A stretch of DNA of 64,000 nucleotides, from NCBI RefSeq assembly GCF_029223525.1, contig NZ_JARHTQ010000028.1, positions 30,253 to 94,252 of the forward strand, given 5' to 3'. Positions within the stretch are counted from its first letter, which is position 1, and each line of letters opens with the position of its first letter. The notes under the pieces were generated by a model. It searched no databases. It was not told the DNA's origin and worked only from the letters and a program-made list of their open reading frames with translations. A program made the position numbers and the translations under genes. This document shows, one piece after another, positions 23,798-32,460 of this stretch. Origin of the DNA: Streptantibioticus ferralitis (GTDB lineage: Bacteria > Actinomycetota > Actinomycetes > Streptomycetales > Streptomycetaceae).

Positions 23798-25207
23798 TTA
23801 GATGTCGAAGTACAGCTCGAACTCGTGCGGGTGCGGGCGCAGCTGCATCGGGGCGATTTCGTTGGTGCGCTTGTAGTCGATCCAGGTCTCGATCAGGTCC
23901 TGGGTGAACACGCCGCCCTGGAGCAGGTACTCGTGGTCGGCCTCGAGGGAGTCGAGGACGGCCGGGAGGGAGGTCGGGACCTGCGGGACGTTGGCGTGCT
24001 CTTCGGGGGCGAGCTCGTAGAGGTCCTTGTCGACCGGCTCGGCGGGCTCGATCTTGTTCTTGATGCCGTCCAGGCCGGCCAGCAGCAGGGCCGAGAAGGC
24101 CAGGTACGGGTTGCTGGACGGGTCCGGCGCGCGGAACTCGATGCGCTTGGCCTTGGGGTTGGCACCGGTGATCGGGATACGGATCGCGGCGGAGCGGTTG
24201 CGCTGGGAGTAGACCAGGTTGACCGGGGCCTCGAAGCCGGGGACCAGGCGGTGGTACGAGTTCACCGTCGGGTTGGTGAAGGCCAGCAGCGACGGGGCGT
24301 GCTTGAGGATGCCGCCGATGTAGTAGCGGGCGGTGTCCGACAGGCCCGCGTAGCCCTGCTCGTCGTAGAACAGCGGCTCGCCCGCGTTCCACAGCGACTG
24401 GTGGCAGTGCATGCCCGAGCCGTTGTCGCCGAAGATCGGCTTCGGCATGAAGGTCGCGGTCTTGCCGTTACGCCAGGCGACGTTCTTCACGATGTACTTG
24501 AAGAGCATCAGGTCGTCGGCGGCGGCCAGCAGCGTGTTGAACTTGTAGTTGATCTCGGCCTGGCCGGCGGTGCCCACCTCGTGGTGCTGGCGCTCGACCT
24601 TCAGGCCCGCCTTGTTCAGCTCCAGGGAGATCTCGGCGCGCAGGTCGGCGAAGTGGTCGACCGGCGGGGCCGGGAAGTAGCCGCCCTTGTAACGGACCTT
24701 GTAACCGCGGTTGTCCTCCAGCGCACCGGTGTTCCAGGCGCCCGCCTCGGAGTCGATGTGGTAGAAGGACTCGTTCGACTTGGTGTCGAAGCGCACGCTG
24801 TCGAAGACGTAGAACTCCGCCTCCGGGCCGAAGTACGCGGTGTCCGCGATACCGGTGGACGCGAGGTAGGCCTCGGCCTTCTTCGCCACGTTCCGCGGGT
24901 CACGGCTGTACTGCTCGCCGGTGATCGGGTCGTGGATGAAGAAGTTGATGTTGAGGGTCTTGTCCCGGCGGAACGGGTCGACGCGAGCGGTCGACAGGTC
25001 GGCGCGCAGGGCCATGTCGGACTCGTGGATGGCCTGGAAGCCGCGGATCGAGGAGCCGTCGAACGCGAGGTCCTCGGTGGGATCGAACGACTCCACCGGC
25101 ACCGTGAAGTGCTGCATGATGCCGGGCAGGTCGCAGAACCGGACGTCGACGAACTTGACGTCCTCGTCCCGCAGGAACTTCTTGGCCTCGTCGGCGTTCT
25201 GGAACAT
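23798..25207 (-). CDS. glnA: Glutamine synthetase type I (GSI-beta)
   Basis: 469 aa from ATG 25207, preceded by GAGGAGGAG; the longer frame upstream lacks support. It is the dodecameric GSI making glutamine from glutamate, ammonia and ATP. Family blocks include [55 protein letters not shown] and [10 protein letters not shown]. The adenylylation motif [10 protein letters not shown] places tyrosine at residue 397 (bases 24019-24017), exactly the canonical Tyr397, so GlnE control is expected. A double GlnR box lies 98 to 135 bases upstream. It is the counterpart of S. coelicolor SCO2198 (from memory). Confidence 0.97.
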   Translation of the reverse strand: MFQNADEAKKFLRDEDVKFVDVRFCDLPGIMQHFTVPVESFDPTEDLAFDGSSIRGFQAIHESDMALRADLSTARVDPFRRDKTLNINFFIHDPITGEQYSRDPRNVAKKAEAYLASTGIADTAYFGPEAEFYVFDSVRFDTKSNESFYHIDSEAGAWNTGALEDNRGYKVRYKGGYFPAPPVDHFADLRAEISLELNKAGLKVERQHHEVGTAGQAEINYKFNTLLAAADDLMLFKYIVKNVAWRNGKTATFMPKPIFGDNGSGMHCHQSLWNAGEPLFYDEQGYAGLSDTARYYIGGILKHAPSLLAFTNPTVNSYHRLVPGFEAPVNLVYSQRNRSAAIRIPITGANPKAKRIEFRAPDPSSNPYLAFSALLLAGLDGIKNKIEPAEPVDKDLYELAPEEHANVPQVPTSLPAVLDSLEADHEYLLQGGVFTQDLIETWIDYKRTNEIAPMQLRPHPHEFELYFDI

Positions 25208-25304
25208 CCAACTCCTCCTCGGCCCGGCCTGGCGTGGCTCGGGGCTTGCTGGTCCGTGCGACCAGTGCGGTAGCGCACGCTGGTCCCGACCATATGGATC
25301 CGGC

Positions 25305-25342
25305 ATTTCTCAAGGATGACCCATTTGTTTCACAGACGTTAA
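25305..25342 (-). promoter_or_regulatory. Double GlnR box of glnA
   Basis: Read on the minus strand: TTAAC (25342-25338), 6 bases, GAAAC (25331-25327), 6 bases, GTCAT (25320-25316), 6 bases, GAAAT (25309-25305). This matches the GlnR pattern gTnAC-n6-GaAAC-n6-gTnAC-n6-GaAAC with perfect spacing and one mismatch in each of three half-sites. Confidence 0.8.
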
Positions 25343-25408
25343 CCGCCGAGTGCCGCGGCCCATGGGGTCAGCGCCGGGCGCCAGCCCTGGGGGCAGTACC
25401 TTGGTCGG

Positions 25409-25876
25409 GTGGACAAACGGGAAGCTTTGGGATCTTGGATCTCCGGCCCGCGCGCGGCGGCCGAGCAGATGGGCGCCGATTTCGGCTACCGGGGCAAGCG
25501 ACTGGGGCTGCCCCAGGAGGGGTCCGGCTCGATCGCGCCGGTGGGCCGGCGGATCGCGGCGCTGTTCATCGACTGGGCGCTGTGCCTGCTGATCGCATAC
25601 GGCCTGCTGGCCCATGGCAGCGCGCAGGCGGCCAGCAACTGGACGTTCGTCCTGTTCGGGGTGCTCAGTCTGCTCACCGTCGGGACGGTCGGCTGCACTC
25701 CGGGCAAGCGGCTGCTGGGCCTGCGGGTGGTCCGGGAGGACGGCGGACGGCTGGGGATCGGCGCGGTGGTGCTGCGTACGGTGCTGCTGCTTCTGGTGGT
25801 CCCGGCGACGATCTGGGACCGCGACAGCCGCGGGCTGCACGACAAGGCGGCCCGCGCGGTTCAGGTGCGGATCTGA
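25409..25876 (+). CDS. RDD-family membrane protein
   Basis: 155 aa from GTG 25409. RDD domain: the first helix IAPVGRRIAALFIDWALCLLIAYGLL carries the Arg-x5-Asp pattern, the loop CTPGKRLLGLRVV is the family's central signature, and WDRDSRGLHDKAARAVQV is the C-terminal Asp-containing end. Two to three transmembrane helices. RDD proteins are thought to be small transporters or membrane factors; no specific role is known. It sits between glnA (divergent) and the DUF4191 gene (convergent), an order conserved in streptomycetes. Confidence 0.9.
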   Translation: MDKREALGSWISGPRAAAEQMGADFGYRGKRLGLPQEGSGSIAPVGRRIAALFIDWALCLLIAYGLLAHGSAQAASNWTFVLFGVLSLLTVGTVGCTPGKRLLGLRVVREDGGRLGIGAVVLRTVLLLLVVPATIWDRDSRGLHDKAARAVQVRI

Positions 25877-25880
25877 CGGA

Positions 25881-25925
25881 ACCCGAAAGGGGGTTCGGGG
25901 CGTGGCCCCGAACCCCCTTTCGGGT
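25881..25925. terminator. Bidirectional terminator, perfect 21-bp stem
   Basis: Arms 25881-25901 and 25905-25925 (outer bases ACCCGAAAGGGG) are exact inverse complements with loop GTG. It lies between the stop codons of the convergent RDD and DUF4191 genes, five bases from the first and ten from the second. Confidence 0.9.
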
Positions 25926-25934
25926 GGCGTTCGC

Positions 25935-26621
25935 TCAGCGCATCTTGCCGTTCTTGGGCATCCGAGCGTTCTTCGGCATCGGCCCCTTCGGGATCGGCAT
26001 GTTGCTCATCAGGTCGCCCAGCGCCTTGAGGCGGTCGTTGATCTCGGTGACCTTCGGGCCGGGCAGCACCCGCGGCAGCTTCAGCAGCGTGGTGCGGATC
26101 TTCTTCAGCGACACCTCGCCCTCGCCGCCGCCGACGATGATGTCGGTGACCGGGGCCTCCACGGCGACCCGCGCCATCTTCTTCTTCTCCGCGGCCAGCA
26201 GAGCCTTGACCCGGGTCGGGTTGCCCTCGCCGACCAGCACGATGCCGGCCCGGCCGACCGCCCGGTGCACCAGGTCCTGGTTGCGGTTCATCGCCACCGC
26301 GGGCGTGACCGTCCAACCGCGTCCGATGTTCTCCAGCACCGCGGCCGCGGCGCCCGGCTGGTTCTCCATCTGCCCGAAGGCGGCCCGCTCGGCGCGGCGG
26401 CCGAAGACGATCGCCATCGCGAGGAAGGCCAGCAGGAAGCCCAGGATGCCCGCATAGACGGGGTGGCCGATCAGGAAGCCGACGGCGAGGATCACACCGA
26501 AGGTGACGATGCCCACACCGGCGACGACAAGGCCGACCTTCGGGTCGACCCGCCGGGTCATCTTGTAGGTCAGGCCGATCTGCTTCAGCCGCCCGGGGTT
26601 CTCAGAATTCTCCCTCGCCAT
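25935..26621 (-). CDS. DUF4191 membrane protein
   Basis: 228 aa from ATG 26621. Two adjacent transmembrane helices lie at about residues 29-72 (VGLVVAGVGIVTFGVILAVG and YAGILGFLLAFLAMAIVF). A conserved cytoplasmic part follows, with RRAERAAFGQMENQPGAA, RAGIVLVGEG and ARVAVEAPVTDIIVGGG. It ends in a Met/Pro/Lys-rich tail. This is the actinobacterial DUF4191 family, found between glnA and lipA across the phylum. Function is not established. Confidence 0.9.
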   Translation of the reverse strand: MARENSENPGRLKQIGLTYKMTRRVDPKVGLVVAGVGIVTFGVILAVGFLIGHPVYAGILGFLLAFLAMAIVFGRRAERAAFGQMENQPGAAAAVLENIGRGWTVTPAVAMNRNQDLVHRAVGRAGIVLVGEGNPTRVKALLAAEKKKMARVAVEAPVTDIIVGGGEGEVSLKKIRTTLLKLPRVLPGPKVTEINDRLKALGDLMSNMPIPKGPMPKNARMPKNGKMR

Positions 26622-26646
26622 GCCGCACAGGATACGTGGCTCGAAC

Positions 26647-26680
26647 GGCTGAGGCGCCACCGGATGGTGGCGCCTCAGCC
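26647..26680 (-). terminator. Hairpin terminator of the 76-aa gene
   Basis: Perfect 15-bp stem GGCTGAGGCGCCACC / GGTGGCGCCTCAGCC with a GGAT loop, 17 bases downstream of the small gene on the minus strand and upstream of the DUF4191 start. Confidence 0.75.
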
Positions 26681-26697
26681 AGCCGGGCGGAACCGTC

Positions 26698-26928
26698 TCA
26701 GCTGGGGCCGCCGTTGCGCCGGGAGGTGAGGGTGTCCAGTACGTGCTGTGCCTCGCGGCGGTCCTTGGCGCGCCGCCGGTCTTCCAGCACCGCCGTCCAG
26801 GCATTGCGCCGGGCGGTCTGCTGACCGCCGCGCAGTAGGAACGCCTCCACGGCGCGCAGGGCGCCGGTGACGGAAGTGGTGGTCGTGGCGGTAGAGCTCG
26901 GATGTGCATGCGCGGGGTGCGCCTGCAT
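26698..26928 (-). CDS. Small conserved protein of unknown function
   Basis: 76 aa from ATG 26928 with GAGGGA eight bases upstream. The N terminus is His/Thr-rich (HPAHAHP, TATTTTSV) and is followed by a charged helix (GALRAVEAFLLRGGQQTARRNAW, then DRRRAKDRREAQHVLDTL). No transmembrane segment. A strong terminator follows directly, so it is a monocistronic unit between lipA and DUF4191. A gene of this size occupies this position in other streptomycetes as I recall; function unknown. Confidence 0.7.
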   Translation of the reverse strand: MQAHPAHAHPSSTATTTTSVTGALRAVEAFLLRGGQQTARRNAWTAVLEDRRRAKDRREAQHVLDTLTSRRNGGPS

Positions 26929-27081
26929 GGTCGGTCTCCCTCGGGCCGGAAGATACGGCAGGACTGTGCTCGTACCCAGGATCACCACATTGTGTTACCA
27001 GTCAGTGACGGACCGGTCAAACGGACGTGAAACCCTTGCATTGCCTTTACGCCTGACCGCCGCGCCGTTAACGCCCCCGTC

Positions 27082-27121
27082 GCTCCGGGGCGCACCGCGT
27101 GGTGTCGTGTCGCCCCGGAGC
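27082..27121 (-). terminator. lipA terminator hairpin
   Basis: GCTCCGGGGCG (27082-27092) and CGCCCCGGAGC (27111-27121) form a perfect 11-bp stem, starting 12 bases after the lipA stop codon. Confidence 0.65.
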
Positions 27122-27132
27122 CGGGTTCGGCC

Positions 27133-28107
27133 TCAGACGGCCTGGGTCGCCACCGTGGCCAGCGCCGCCTCACGGGCCTCGATCGCCTGCTGGTACAGCC
27201 GCCCCGCGCGGTACGAGGAGCGCACCAGCGGACCCGACATGACGCCCGCGTAGCCGATCTCCTCGGCCTCTTCCTTCAGCTCGACGAACTCCGCGGGCTT
27301 CACCCAGCGCTCCACGGGGTGGTGCCGCACGCTCGGCCGCAGGTACTGGGTGATGGTGATCAGCTCGCACCCGGCGTCGTACAGGTCCTGCAGCGCCTCG
27401 CTGATCTCCTCGCGCTCCTCGCCCATGCCCAGGATCAGGTTGGACTTGGTGACCAGACCCGCCTCGCGGGCCCGGGTGATGACCTCGAGGGAGCGCTCGT
27501 AGCGGAATCCGGGGCGGATCCGCTTGAAGATCCGCGGCACCGTCTCCACGTTGTGCGCCAGCACCTCGGGGCGCGCGGAGAAGACCTCGGCGAGCTGCTC
27601 CGGCACCGCGTTGAAGTCCGGGATCAGCAGCTCGACCTTGGTACGGCCGCCCTCGCGGTCCGCGGTCATCGCGTGGATCTGGCGCACCGTCTCGGCGTAC
27701 AGCCAGGCGCCGCCGTCCTCCAGGTCGTCGCGGGCGACGCCGGTGATCGTGGCGTAGTTGAGGTCCATGGTGACCACCGACTCGCCGACCCGGCGCGGCT
27801 CGTCACGGTCGAGCGCCTGGGGCTTGCCGGTGTCGATCTGGCAGAAGTCGCAGCGCCGGGTGCACTGGTCGCCGCCGATGAGGAAGGTGGCCTCGCGGTC
27901 TTCCCAGCACTCGTAGATGTTCGGGCAGCCAGCTTCCTGACAGACCGTGTGCAGGCCCTCGCGCTTCACCAGGCTGTGCAGCTCGGTGTACTCGGGGCCC
28001 ATCTTCGCCCGGGTCTTGATCCACTCGGGCTTGCGCTCGATGGGGGTCTGGCTGTTGCGGACCTCCAGGCGCAGCAGCTTGCGTCCGTCGGGTGCGACTG
28101 CGGACAC
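27133..28107 (-). CDS. lipA: Lipoyl synthase
   Basis: 324 aa from GTG 28107. A radical-SAM enzyme that inserts two sulfurs into protein-bound octanoyl groups. Both Fe-S clusters are marked: the auxiliary cluster by Cys56, Cys61, Cys67 ([12 protein letters not shown]) and the SAM cluster by Cys82, Cys86, Cys89 (CTRRCDFC). The C-terminal family serine region reads [10 protein letters not shown]. It lies downstream of lipB on the same strand, 116 bases apart, so octanoyl transfer and sulfur insertion are encoded together. Its likely client in the window is SucB. Confidence 0.97.
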   Translation of the reverse strand: MSAVAPDGRKLLRLEVRNSQTPIERKPEWIKTRAKMGPEYTELHSLVKREGLHTVCQEAGCPNIYECWEDREATFLIGGDQCTRRCDFCQIDTGKPQALDRDEPRRVGESVVTMDLNYATITGVARDDLEDGGAWLYAETVRQIHAMTADREGGRTKVELLIPDFNAVPEQLAEVFSARPEVLAHNVETVPRIFKRIRPGFRYERSLEVITRAREAGLVTKSNLILGMGEEREEISEALQDLYDAGCELITITQYLRPSVRHHPVERWVKPAEFVELKEEAEEIGYAGVMSGPLVRSSYRAGRLYQQAIEAREAALATVATQAV

Positions 28108-28185
28108 GGCGGGCTCCCTGTGACTTCGATTCTTCGGCGTACACCAGGGTACGCCCGTTGTTTACGCGCCTTCCGCCCTAGGGAA

Positions 28186-28203
28186 CCCGCGACCTTGCGG
28201 GTG
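28186..28203 (-). terminator. Weak hairpin between lipB and lipA
   Basis: ACCCGC / GCGGGT with a six-base loop, flanked by GGGAA and ATTCCC that could extend the pairing. It lies 20 bases after the lipB stop and may cause partial termination before lipA. Confidence 0.3.
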
Positions 28204-28223
28204 CATTCCCCTGAACGGACGGC

Positions 28224-29006
28224 TCATACCGCGCGCGGCAGCGGTACCACAGACGTCAGGACCTCGTGCAGGTGCTTCTGCACGACCGGCAGCACCTCCG
28301 TCACCGTGACCTCGCGGCCCAGTTCGTTGGAGAGCGAGGTGACCCCGGCGTCCCGGATGCCGCACGGCACGATCCGGTCGAACCAGGTGTTGTCCGGATT
28401 GCAGTTGATCGCGAAGCCGTGCATCGTCACGCCCTTGGCGACCCGGATGCCGATGGCGGCCAGCTTGCGGTCCTCGCGGCGCTGGCCCGCGTTGGACGGG
28501 GCGTACTCGGGCCCGTTGAGCCGGGGGTCGAACTCCTCGTCGTGCAGCCGCGGGTCGAAGTCCAGGGTGAGCCCGGGTACCGCCGGGCGCTCCTGCACCG
28601 GATCGCCCAGCACCCACACGCCGCTGCGGCCCTCCACCCGCGTCGTCTCCAGGCCGAACTCGGCGCAGGCGCGGATCAGCGCCTCCTCCAGCCGCCGCAC
28701 ATGGGCGACCACGTCCACCGGGCGCGGGAGCTTGAGGATCGGGTAGCCGACCAGTTGCCCGGGACCGTGCCAGGTGATCTTGCCGCCGCGGTCCACGTCG
28801 ACCACCGGAGTGCCGTCCAGCGGGCGTTCGTTCTCGGCCGTACGGCGGCCCGCCGTGTAGACCGGGGGATGCTCCAGCAGCAGGCAGGTGTCCGGGAGCT
28901 CGTCCGCGAAGCGGGCGGTGTGCACCCGGCGCTGCTCCTGCCAGGCCTCCTGGTACTCGACTGCGTCCGGCCCGAATCCCAGGTGGACGAAGCGCAGGTC
29001 ACTCAC
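28224..29006 (-). CDS. lipB: Lipoyl(octanoyl) transferase
   Basis: 260 aa from GTG 29006 (GAGGAGG just upstream); ATG-like starts further upstream have no support. LipB moves octanoate from acyl carrier protein to lipoyl domains. Active-site features: [17 protein letters not shown], the lysine in [10 protein letters not shown] and the catalytic cysteine in [14 protein letters not shown]. Between the substrate loop and the lysine is an extra acidic stretch carrying two FDPRL copies ([18 protein letters not shown]), longer than in proteobacterial LipB. Confidence 0.96.
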   Translation of the reverse strand: MSDLRFVHLGFGPDAVEYQEAWQEQRRVHTARFADELPDTCLLLEHPPVYTAGRRTAENERPLDGTPVVDVDRGGKITWHGPGQLVGYPILKLPRPVDVVAHVRRLEEALIRACAEFGLETTRVEGRSGVWVLGDPVQERPAVPGLTLDFDPRLHDEEFDPRLNGPEYAPSNAGQRREDRKLAAIGIRVAKGVTMHGFAINCNPDNTWFDRIVPCGIRDAGVTSLSNELGREVTVTEVLPVVQKHLHEVLTSVVPLPRAV

Positions 29007-29453
29007 GCTGCCTCCTCGTTCGCTTCGCCGCCCGCGCGGCGCAGCGGTGCGGCCATGGTGGTGGTCCGCGGCTGGTCGGCCGCGGGTGCGTCGCTCACCA
29101 TGGCTTCTCTGGTCATGGGTCATGGCGCCGTAAGCCACTGTACGGCTGAGCCACAGGTGGCCGATAAGCGGCTGCCGCTTGTACCACGACAACCCGGCCG
29201 GATGGCTGGATTCCGCCAGGGTGCACCGCCGTGGTTCACCCATTTCGGCGAATGCGGGGCGGGCGCGGCGAAGTGGGCGGTGCGGACAGCTACATTCGCG
29301 CCGTTCGCGGCGCTCGGCCATGCCCCGAGCGCCGGGCTCAAGCACCGCCCACGCCCCACCGACGCACCACCGTCCACCACGTCACCACGACGCACCACCC
29401 AGACCGCCTGTACCGCGTACCGCCATCCCTCCGAGGAGGGGACCGCACAGCAC

Positions 29454-30938
29454 ATGACGGATCGAACCTCGCAGCGCCCGCCAAACCGCCAACTCGCCTC
29501 ACTGATCGCCGAGGCAGGATTCTCCAACGCGGGCCTGGCCCGCCGTGTCGACCAGCTCGGCGTCGAGCACGGGCTCGACCTGCGCTACGACAAGACCTCG
29601 GTCACCCGCTGGCTACGCGGCCAACAGCCGCGCGGTACCACCCCGGCACTGATCGCCGAGGTCTTCACCCGCCGCCTCGGCCGTCGGCTGTCCGCCCAGG
29701 ATCTCGGCCTGGACGCCTGCGCGCCGGTGTACGCCGGACTCGAATTCGCCGCCACCCCGGAAGAGGCGGTGGACATCGTCAGCGGGCTGTGGCGCAAGGA
29801 CACCGGCAGCCAGGCCGAACTGCGCAGAATCGCCTTCACCCCGGCCGGACTGGTGGTGCCCAGCAGGGACTGGCTGATCGGCCGCGCCGACGACCGGGTC
29901 GCCCGCGGACCGGGCAGCGGCCAGGAGGCGGTCCCCGAGGCCCCCCCGCTGCTCAGGGTCCCCGCGCAGACCCGGGGCCGCCAGGGCCCGGGCGGCCGCG
30001 GCGGACCGGCCCGCGAGCCGGGCCGCAGGGTGAGCGCCGGGGACATCCACGCGCTGCGCTCGGTCGGTGAGCTCTTCCGCTCGCTGGACCACGCCTACGG
30101 CGGCGGCCACGCCCGCCAGGCGCTCGTGCGGTACCTGGAGCACGAGGCGGAGCCGATGCTGCGCGGCACCTACGGGGAGGCGCTCGGCCGCCGCCTGTTC
30201 TCCGCCGCCGCCGACCTGACCAGGCTGGCCGGGTGGACGTCGTACGACATCGGCGCGCACGGGCTCGCCCAGCGGTACTTCGTGCAGTCGCTGCGGCTCG
30301 CCCAGGCCGCCGCAGACCGCGTCTACGGCGCCTACGTACTGGTGACCATGAGTCGGCAGGCGGTCTATCTCGGCCATGGCCGCGAGGCCGTCCAGCTCGC
30401 CCGGGTCGCCCAGCAGGGCGTGGGGACCGGCGCGGCGCCGGTCGTCCAGGCGCTGCTGCACGCGGCGGAGGGGCGCGGCCACGGGCTGCTCGGCGACGCC
30501 CGGTCGTGCTCGGCCTCGCTGGTCCGCGCCGAACGGGCACTGGAGGCGGCCCGGCCGGGGGACGAGGCGCCGTACTGGGCGCGGTTCTTCGACGAGGCGC
30601 AGCTCGCCGACGAGTTCGGCCACTGCAACCGCGACCTGCAGCAGTACCGGGCCGCCGCTCAGCACGCCGAGCGCTCGCTGCAACTGCGCGGGCCCGCCTA
30701 CGCACGCAGCCGCGTCTTCTGCCGCACCGTGCTGGCCACCGCCCGCCTCGGACTCGGCGAGTTGGAGCCGGCCTGCACCCTGGCCTCGGAAGCGCTCCAG
30801 CAGGCGTCCGAGATGCGGTCGGTACGGGCGCTGGAGTACGTACGCGACTTCGGCCGCCGCGTCGAGCCGTACCGGGACGCCACACCCGTGCGCGCCTTCC
30901 ACGAGCGCGCCGCGTCGCTCGGCATCCCGATGGGCTGA
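29454..30938 (+). CDS. Helix-turn-helix/TPR-type regulator (NsdA-like)
   Basis: 494 aa from ATG 29454; GAGGAGG is rather far (about 14 bases) upstream. An N-terminal helix-turn-helix (LASLIAEAGFSNAGLARRV, then KTSVTRWLRGQQPRG) is followed by a Pro/Arg/Gly-rich linker around residues 155-195. A long helical C-terminal part has TPR-like repeats (QALLHAAEGRGHGLLGDARS, YRAAAQHAERSLQLRG). This matches the Streptomyces NsdA/NsdB-type regulators that repress development or antibiotic production. It is divergent from lipB. The target is unknown. Confidence 0.82.
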   Translation: MTDRTSQRPPNRQLASLIAEAGFSNAGLARRVDQLGVEHGLDLRYDKTSVTRWLRGQQPRGTTPALIAEVFTRRLGRRLSAQDLGLDACAPVYAGLEFAATPEEAVDIVSGLWRKDTGSQAELRRIAFTPAGLVVPSRDWLIGRADDRVARGPGSGQEAVPEAPPLLRVPAQTRGRQGPGGRGGPAREPGRRVSAGDIHALRSVGELFRSLDHAYGGGHARQALVRYLEHEAEPMLRGTYGEALGRRLFSAAADLTRLAGWTSYDIGAHGLAQRYFVQSLRLAQAAADRVYGAYVLVTMSRQAVYLGHGREAVQLARVAQQGVGTGAAPVVQALLHAAEGRGHGLLGDARSCSASLVRAERALEAARPGDEAPYWARFFDEAQLADEFGHCNRDLQQYRAAAQHAERSLQLRGPAYARSRVFCRTVLATARLGLGELEPACTLASEALQQASEMRSVRALEYVRDFGRRVEPYRDATPVRAFHERAASLGIPMG

Positions 30939-30985
30939 CCAGGGGTTGCGCGGGGGCGGGCGGCATACGACCCGCCCCCGCGGCC

Positions 30986-32236
30986 TCAGGCCACCGCCGG
31001 CAGGTCGGGTGCCGTGTCGCCGTAGCCCGGGCGGATGCCGAAGTCCCGCATCACGTGGTGCGCGGCGCGGCGCCCGGAGAACAGGGCGCCCTGCACCGTG
31101 CTGGTGTCCCGGTGGTCGCCGCACACGTACAGCCCGCACAGCACCCGCACCGGCCGCCGTACGTCATGCGGCGGCGGCATCGCGGGGACCGCGTCCGGGT
31201 CGTGGTGCACGGCGAGCAGTTCCCAGCGCCGGGTGTCGGTGCCGTACAGGTCCGCCAGATGCGGGCGCACCGCGGTGTCCACATCGGCCGGCGGCGGGCC
31301 GAGCACGGTCGAGGTGATCAGCGTGCGCCCGGCGGGCGCCCGGGACGGGTCGATCGCGCTGGCCACCATGGTGTGCGCCACCGGTCCGCGTCGGTCGATG
31401 TCGAGCACCAGCAACGGCTCCGTCGAGGGCGCCCGATCGGCGGCGTGGTGCACCACCGTCACCGGGTGGAACCCGGGTACCCGCAGGCCGGGCAGCAGCG
31501 ATCCGGCGTCACGTGCCCCAGTGGCCACCACGGCGGCGCGGCAACGGAGTTCACGGTCGTCGGCGGTGGTCACGGCGTTCGCCGCGACGGCGGTCGCGCG
31601 TACCCCGAGCCGTACGGTGTCGGGCGGCAGCGCCGCCGCGAGCAGTTCGGGAACCGTCGCCGCGCCCCCCGCGGGCAGCCCCAGCCGCCCCCGCGCATAG
31701 CCGCGCAGCACCAGATCGGCGCAGTGGCTGGAGGTGGTCAGCTGCGGGTCGTTGAGCAGCGCCGTCAGCAGCGGTCGTACGAAGCCGTGCACCACGCGGG
31801 GTGGCAGCCCGCGCGCGGCGAGCGCGGTGGCCGTGGTCGTCTCGGGCCGGACCAGCAGCCGGTCGGTGGGCGTCAGCGCGAGCCTGCTCAGGGCGGCGCC
31901 GAGCCGTGCCCTGTCCAGGGCGTTGCGCGGATGGACGGTCCGGTGGCCGCGGCCTCCCGCGCCCGGCGGCCCGGCGGTCGGCGAGATCGGCAGCAACCGC
32001 AGGGCACTCAGGCCGGGGGTGCGGCGCAGTTCGGGATAGGAGGTGTTCAGCAGCTGGCTGCCGCGGTCCAGACGGAAGCCGTCGACGTTCTCGGTCGCCA
32101 TCCGCCCGCCCACGCGGGAGGCGGCTTCGAGCACGGTGACGGTGACCCCCGCGTTGATCAGATGGTGCGCGGCGGACAGGCCCGCAAGGCCTGCGCCGAC
32201 GATGACAACGTCCGTGTGACGTCCGTGAAACGGCAC
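30986..32236 (-). CDS. FAD-dependent amine oxidase/phytoene dehydrogenase-like oxidoreductase
   Basis: 416 aa from GTG 32236, preceded by GGGGAGGGG. The dinucleotide-binding motif VVIVGAGLAGLSAAHHL is followed by EAASRVGGRMAT, the standard FAD-binding start of the amine-oxidase superfamily. The C-terminal FAD motif is LYVCGDHRDTSTVQGALFSG. No signal peptide. Substrate unknown; homologues in streptomycetes are annotated only as NAD(P)/FAD-dependent oxidoreductases. It converges with the regulator at 29.4-30.9 kb. Confidence 0.88.
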   Translation of the reverse strand: MPFHGRHTDVVIVGAGLAGLSAAHHLINAGVTVTVLEAASRVGGRMATENVDGFRLDRGSQLLNTSYPELRRTPGLSALRLLPISPTAGPPGAGGRGHRTVHPRNALDRARLGAALSRLALTPTDRLLVRPETTTATALAARGLPPRVVHGFVRPLLTALLNDPQLTTSSHCADLVLRGYARGRLGLPAGGAATVPELLAAALPPDTVRLGVRATAVAANAVTTADDRELRCRAAVVATGARDAGSLLPGLRVPGFHPVTVVHHAADRAPSTEPLLVLDIDRRGPVAHTMVASAIDPSRAPAGRTLITSTVLGPPPADVDTAVRPHLADLYGTDTRRWELLAVHHDPDAVPAMPPPHDVRRPVRVLCGLYVCGDHRDTSTVQGALFSGRRAAHHVMRDFGIRPGYGDTAPDLPAVA

Positions 32237-32408
32237 GGTGCCCCTCCCCGGGGTCGGATTAGGCTCCCCGCTCACGCGGCGGCGTGTGCCGCGCGCCGCG
32301 CTGGAGGGGTCATGCCCGGATCCTCGCTGTCCAATACCGGCTGTTTCTCGCAGAGTTGACGACAATCGACGTCAGAAGGTGTCGCGAATCCGCCAACTTC
32401 TTTCAATA

Positions 32409-32441
32409 CGGGGTGGGTTGTGGCCCGGGGTGGGTTGTGGC
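32409..32441. repeat. 16-bp direct repeat in the intergenic region
   Basis: CGGGGTGGGTTGTGGC occurs at 32409-32424 and again at 32426-32441, one base apart. It lies just downstream of the TIGR01777-family gene and upstream of the oxidoreductase start. Significance unknown. Confidence 0.6.
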
Positions 32442-32460
32442 TCGAACCGACCGCAACTCC

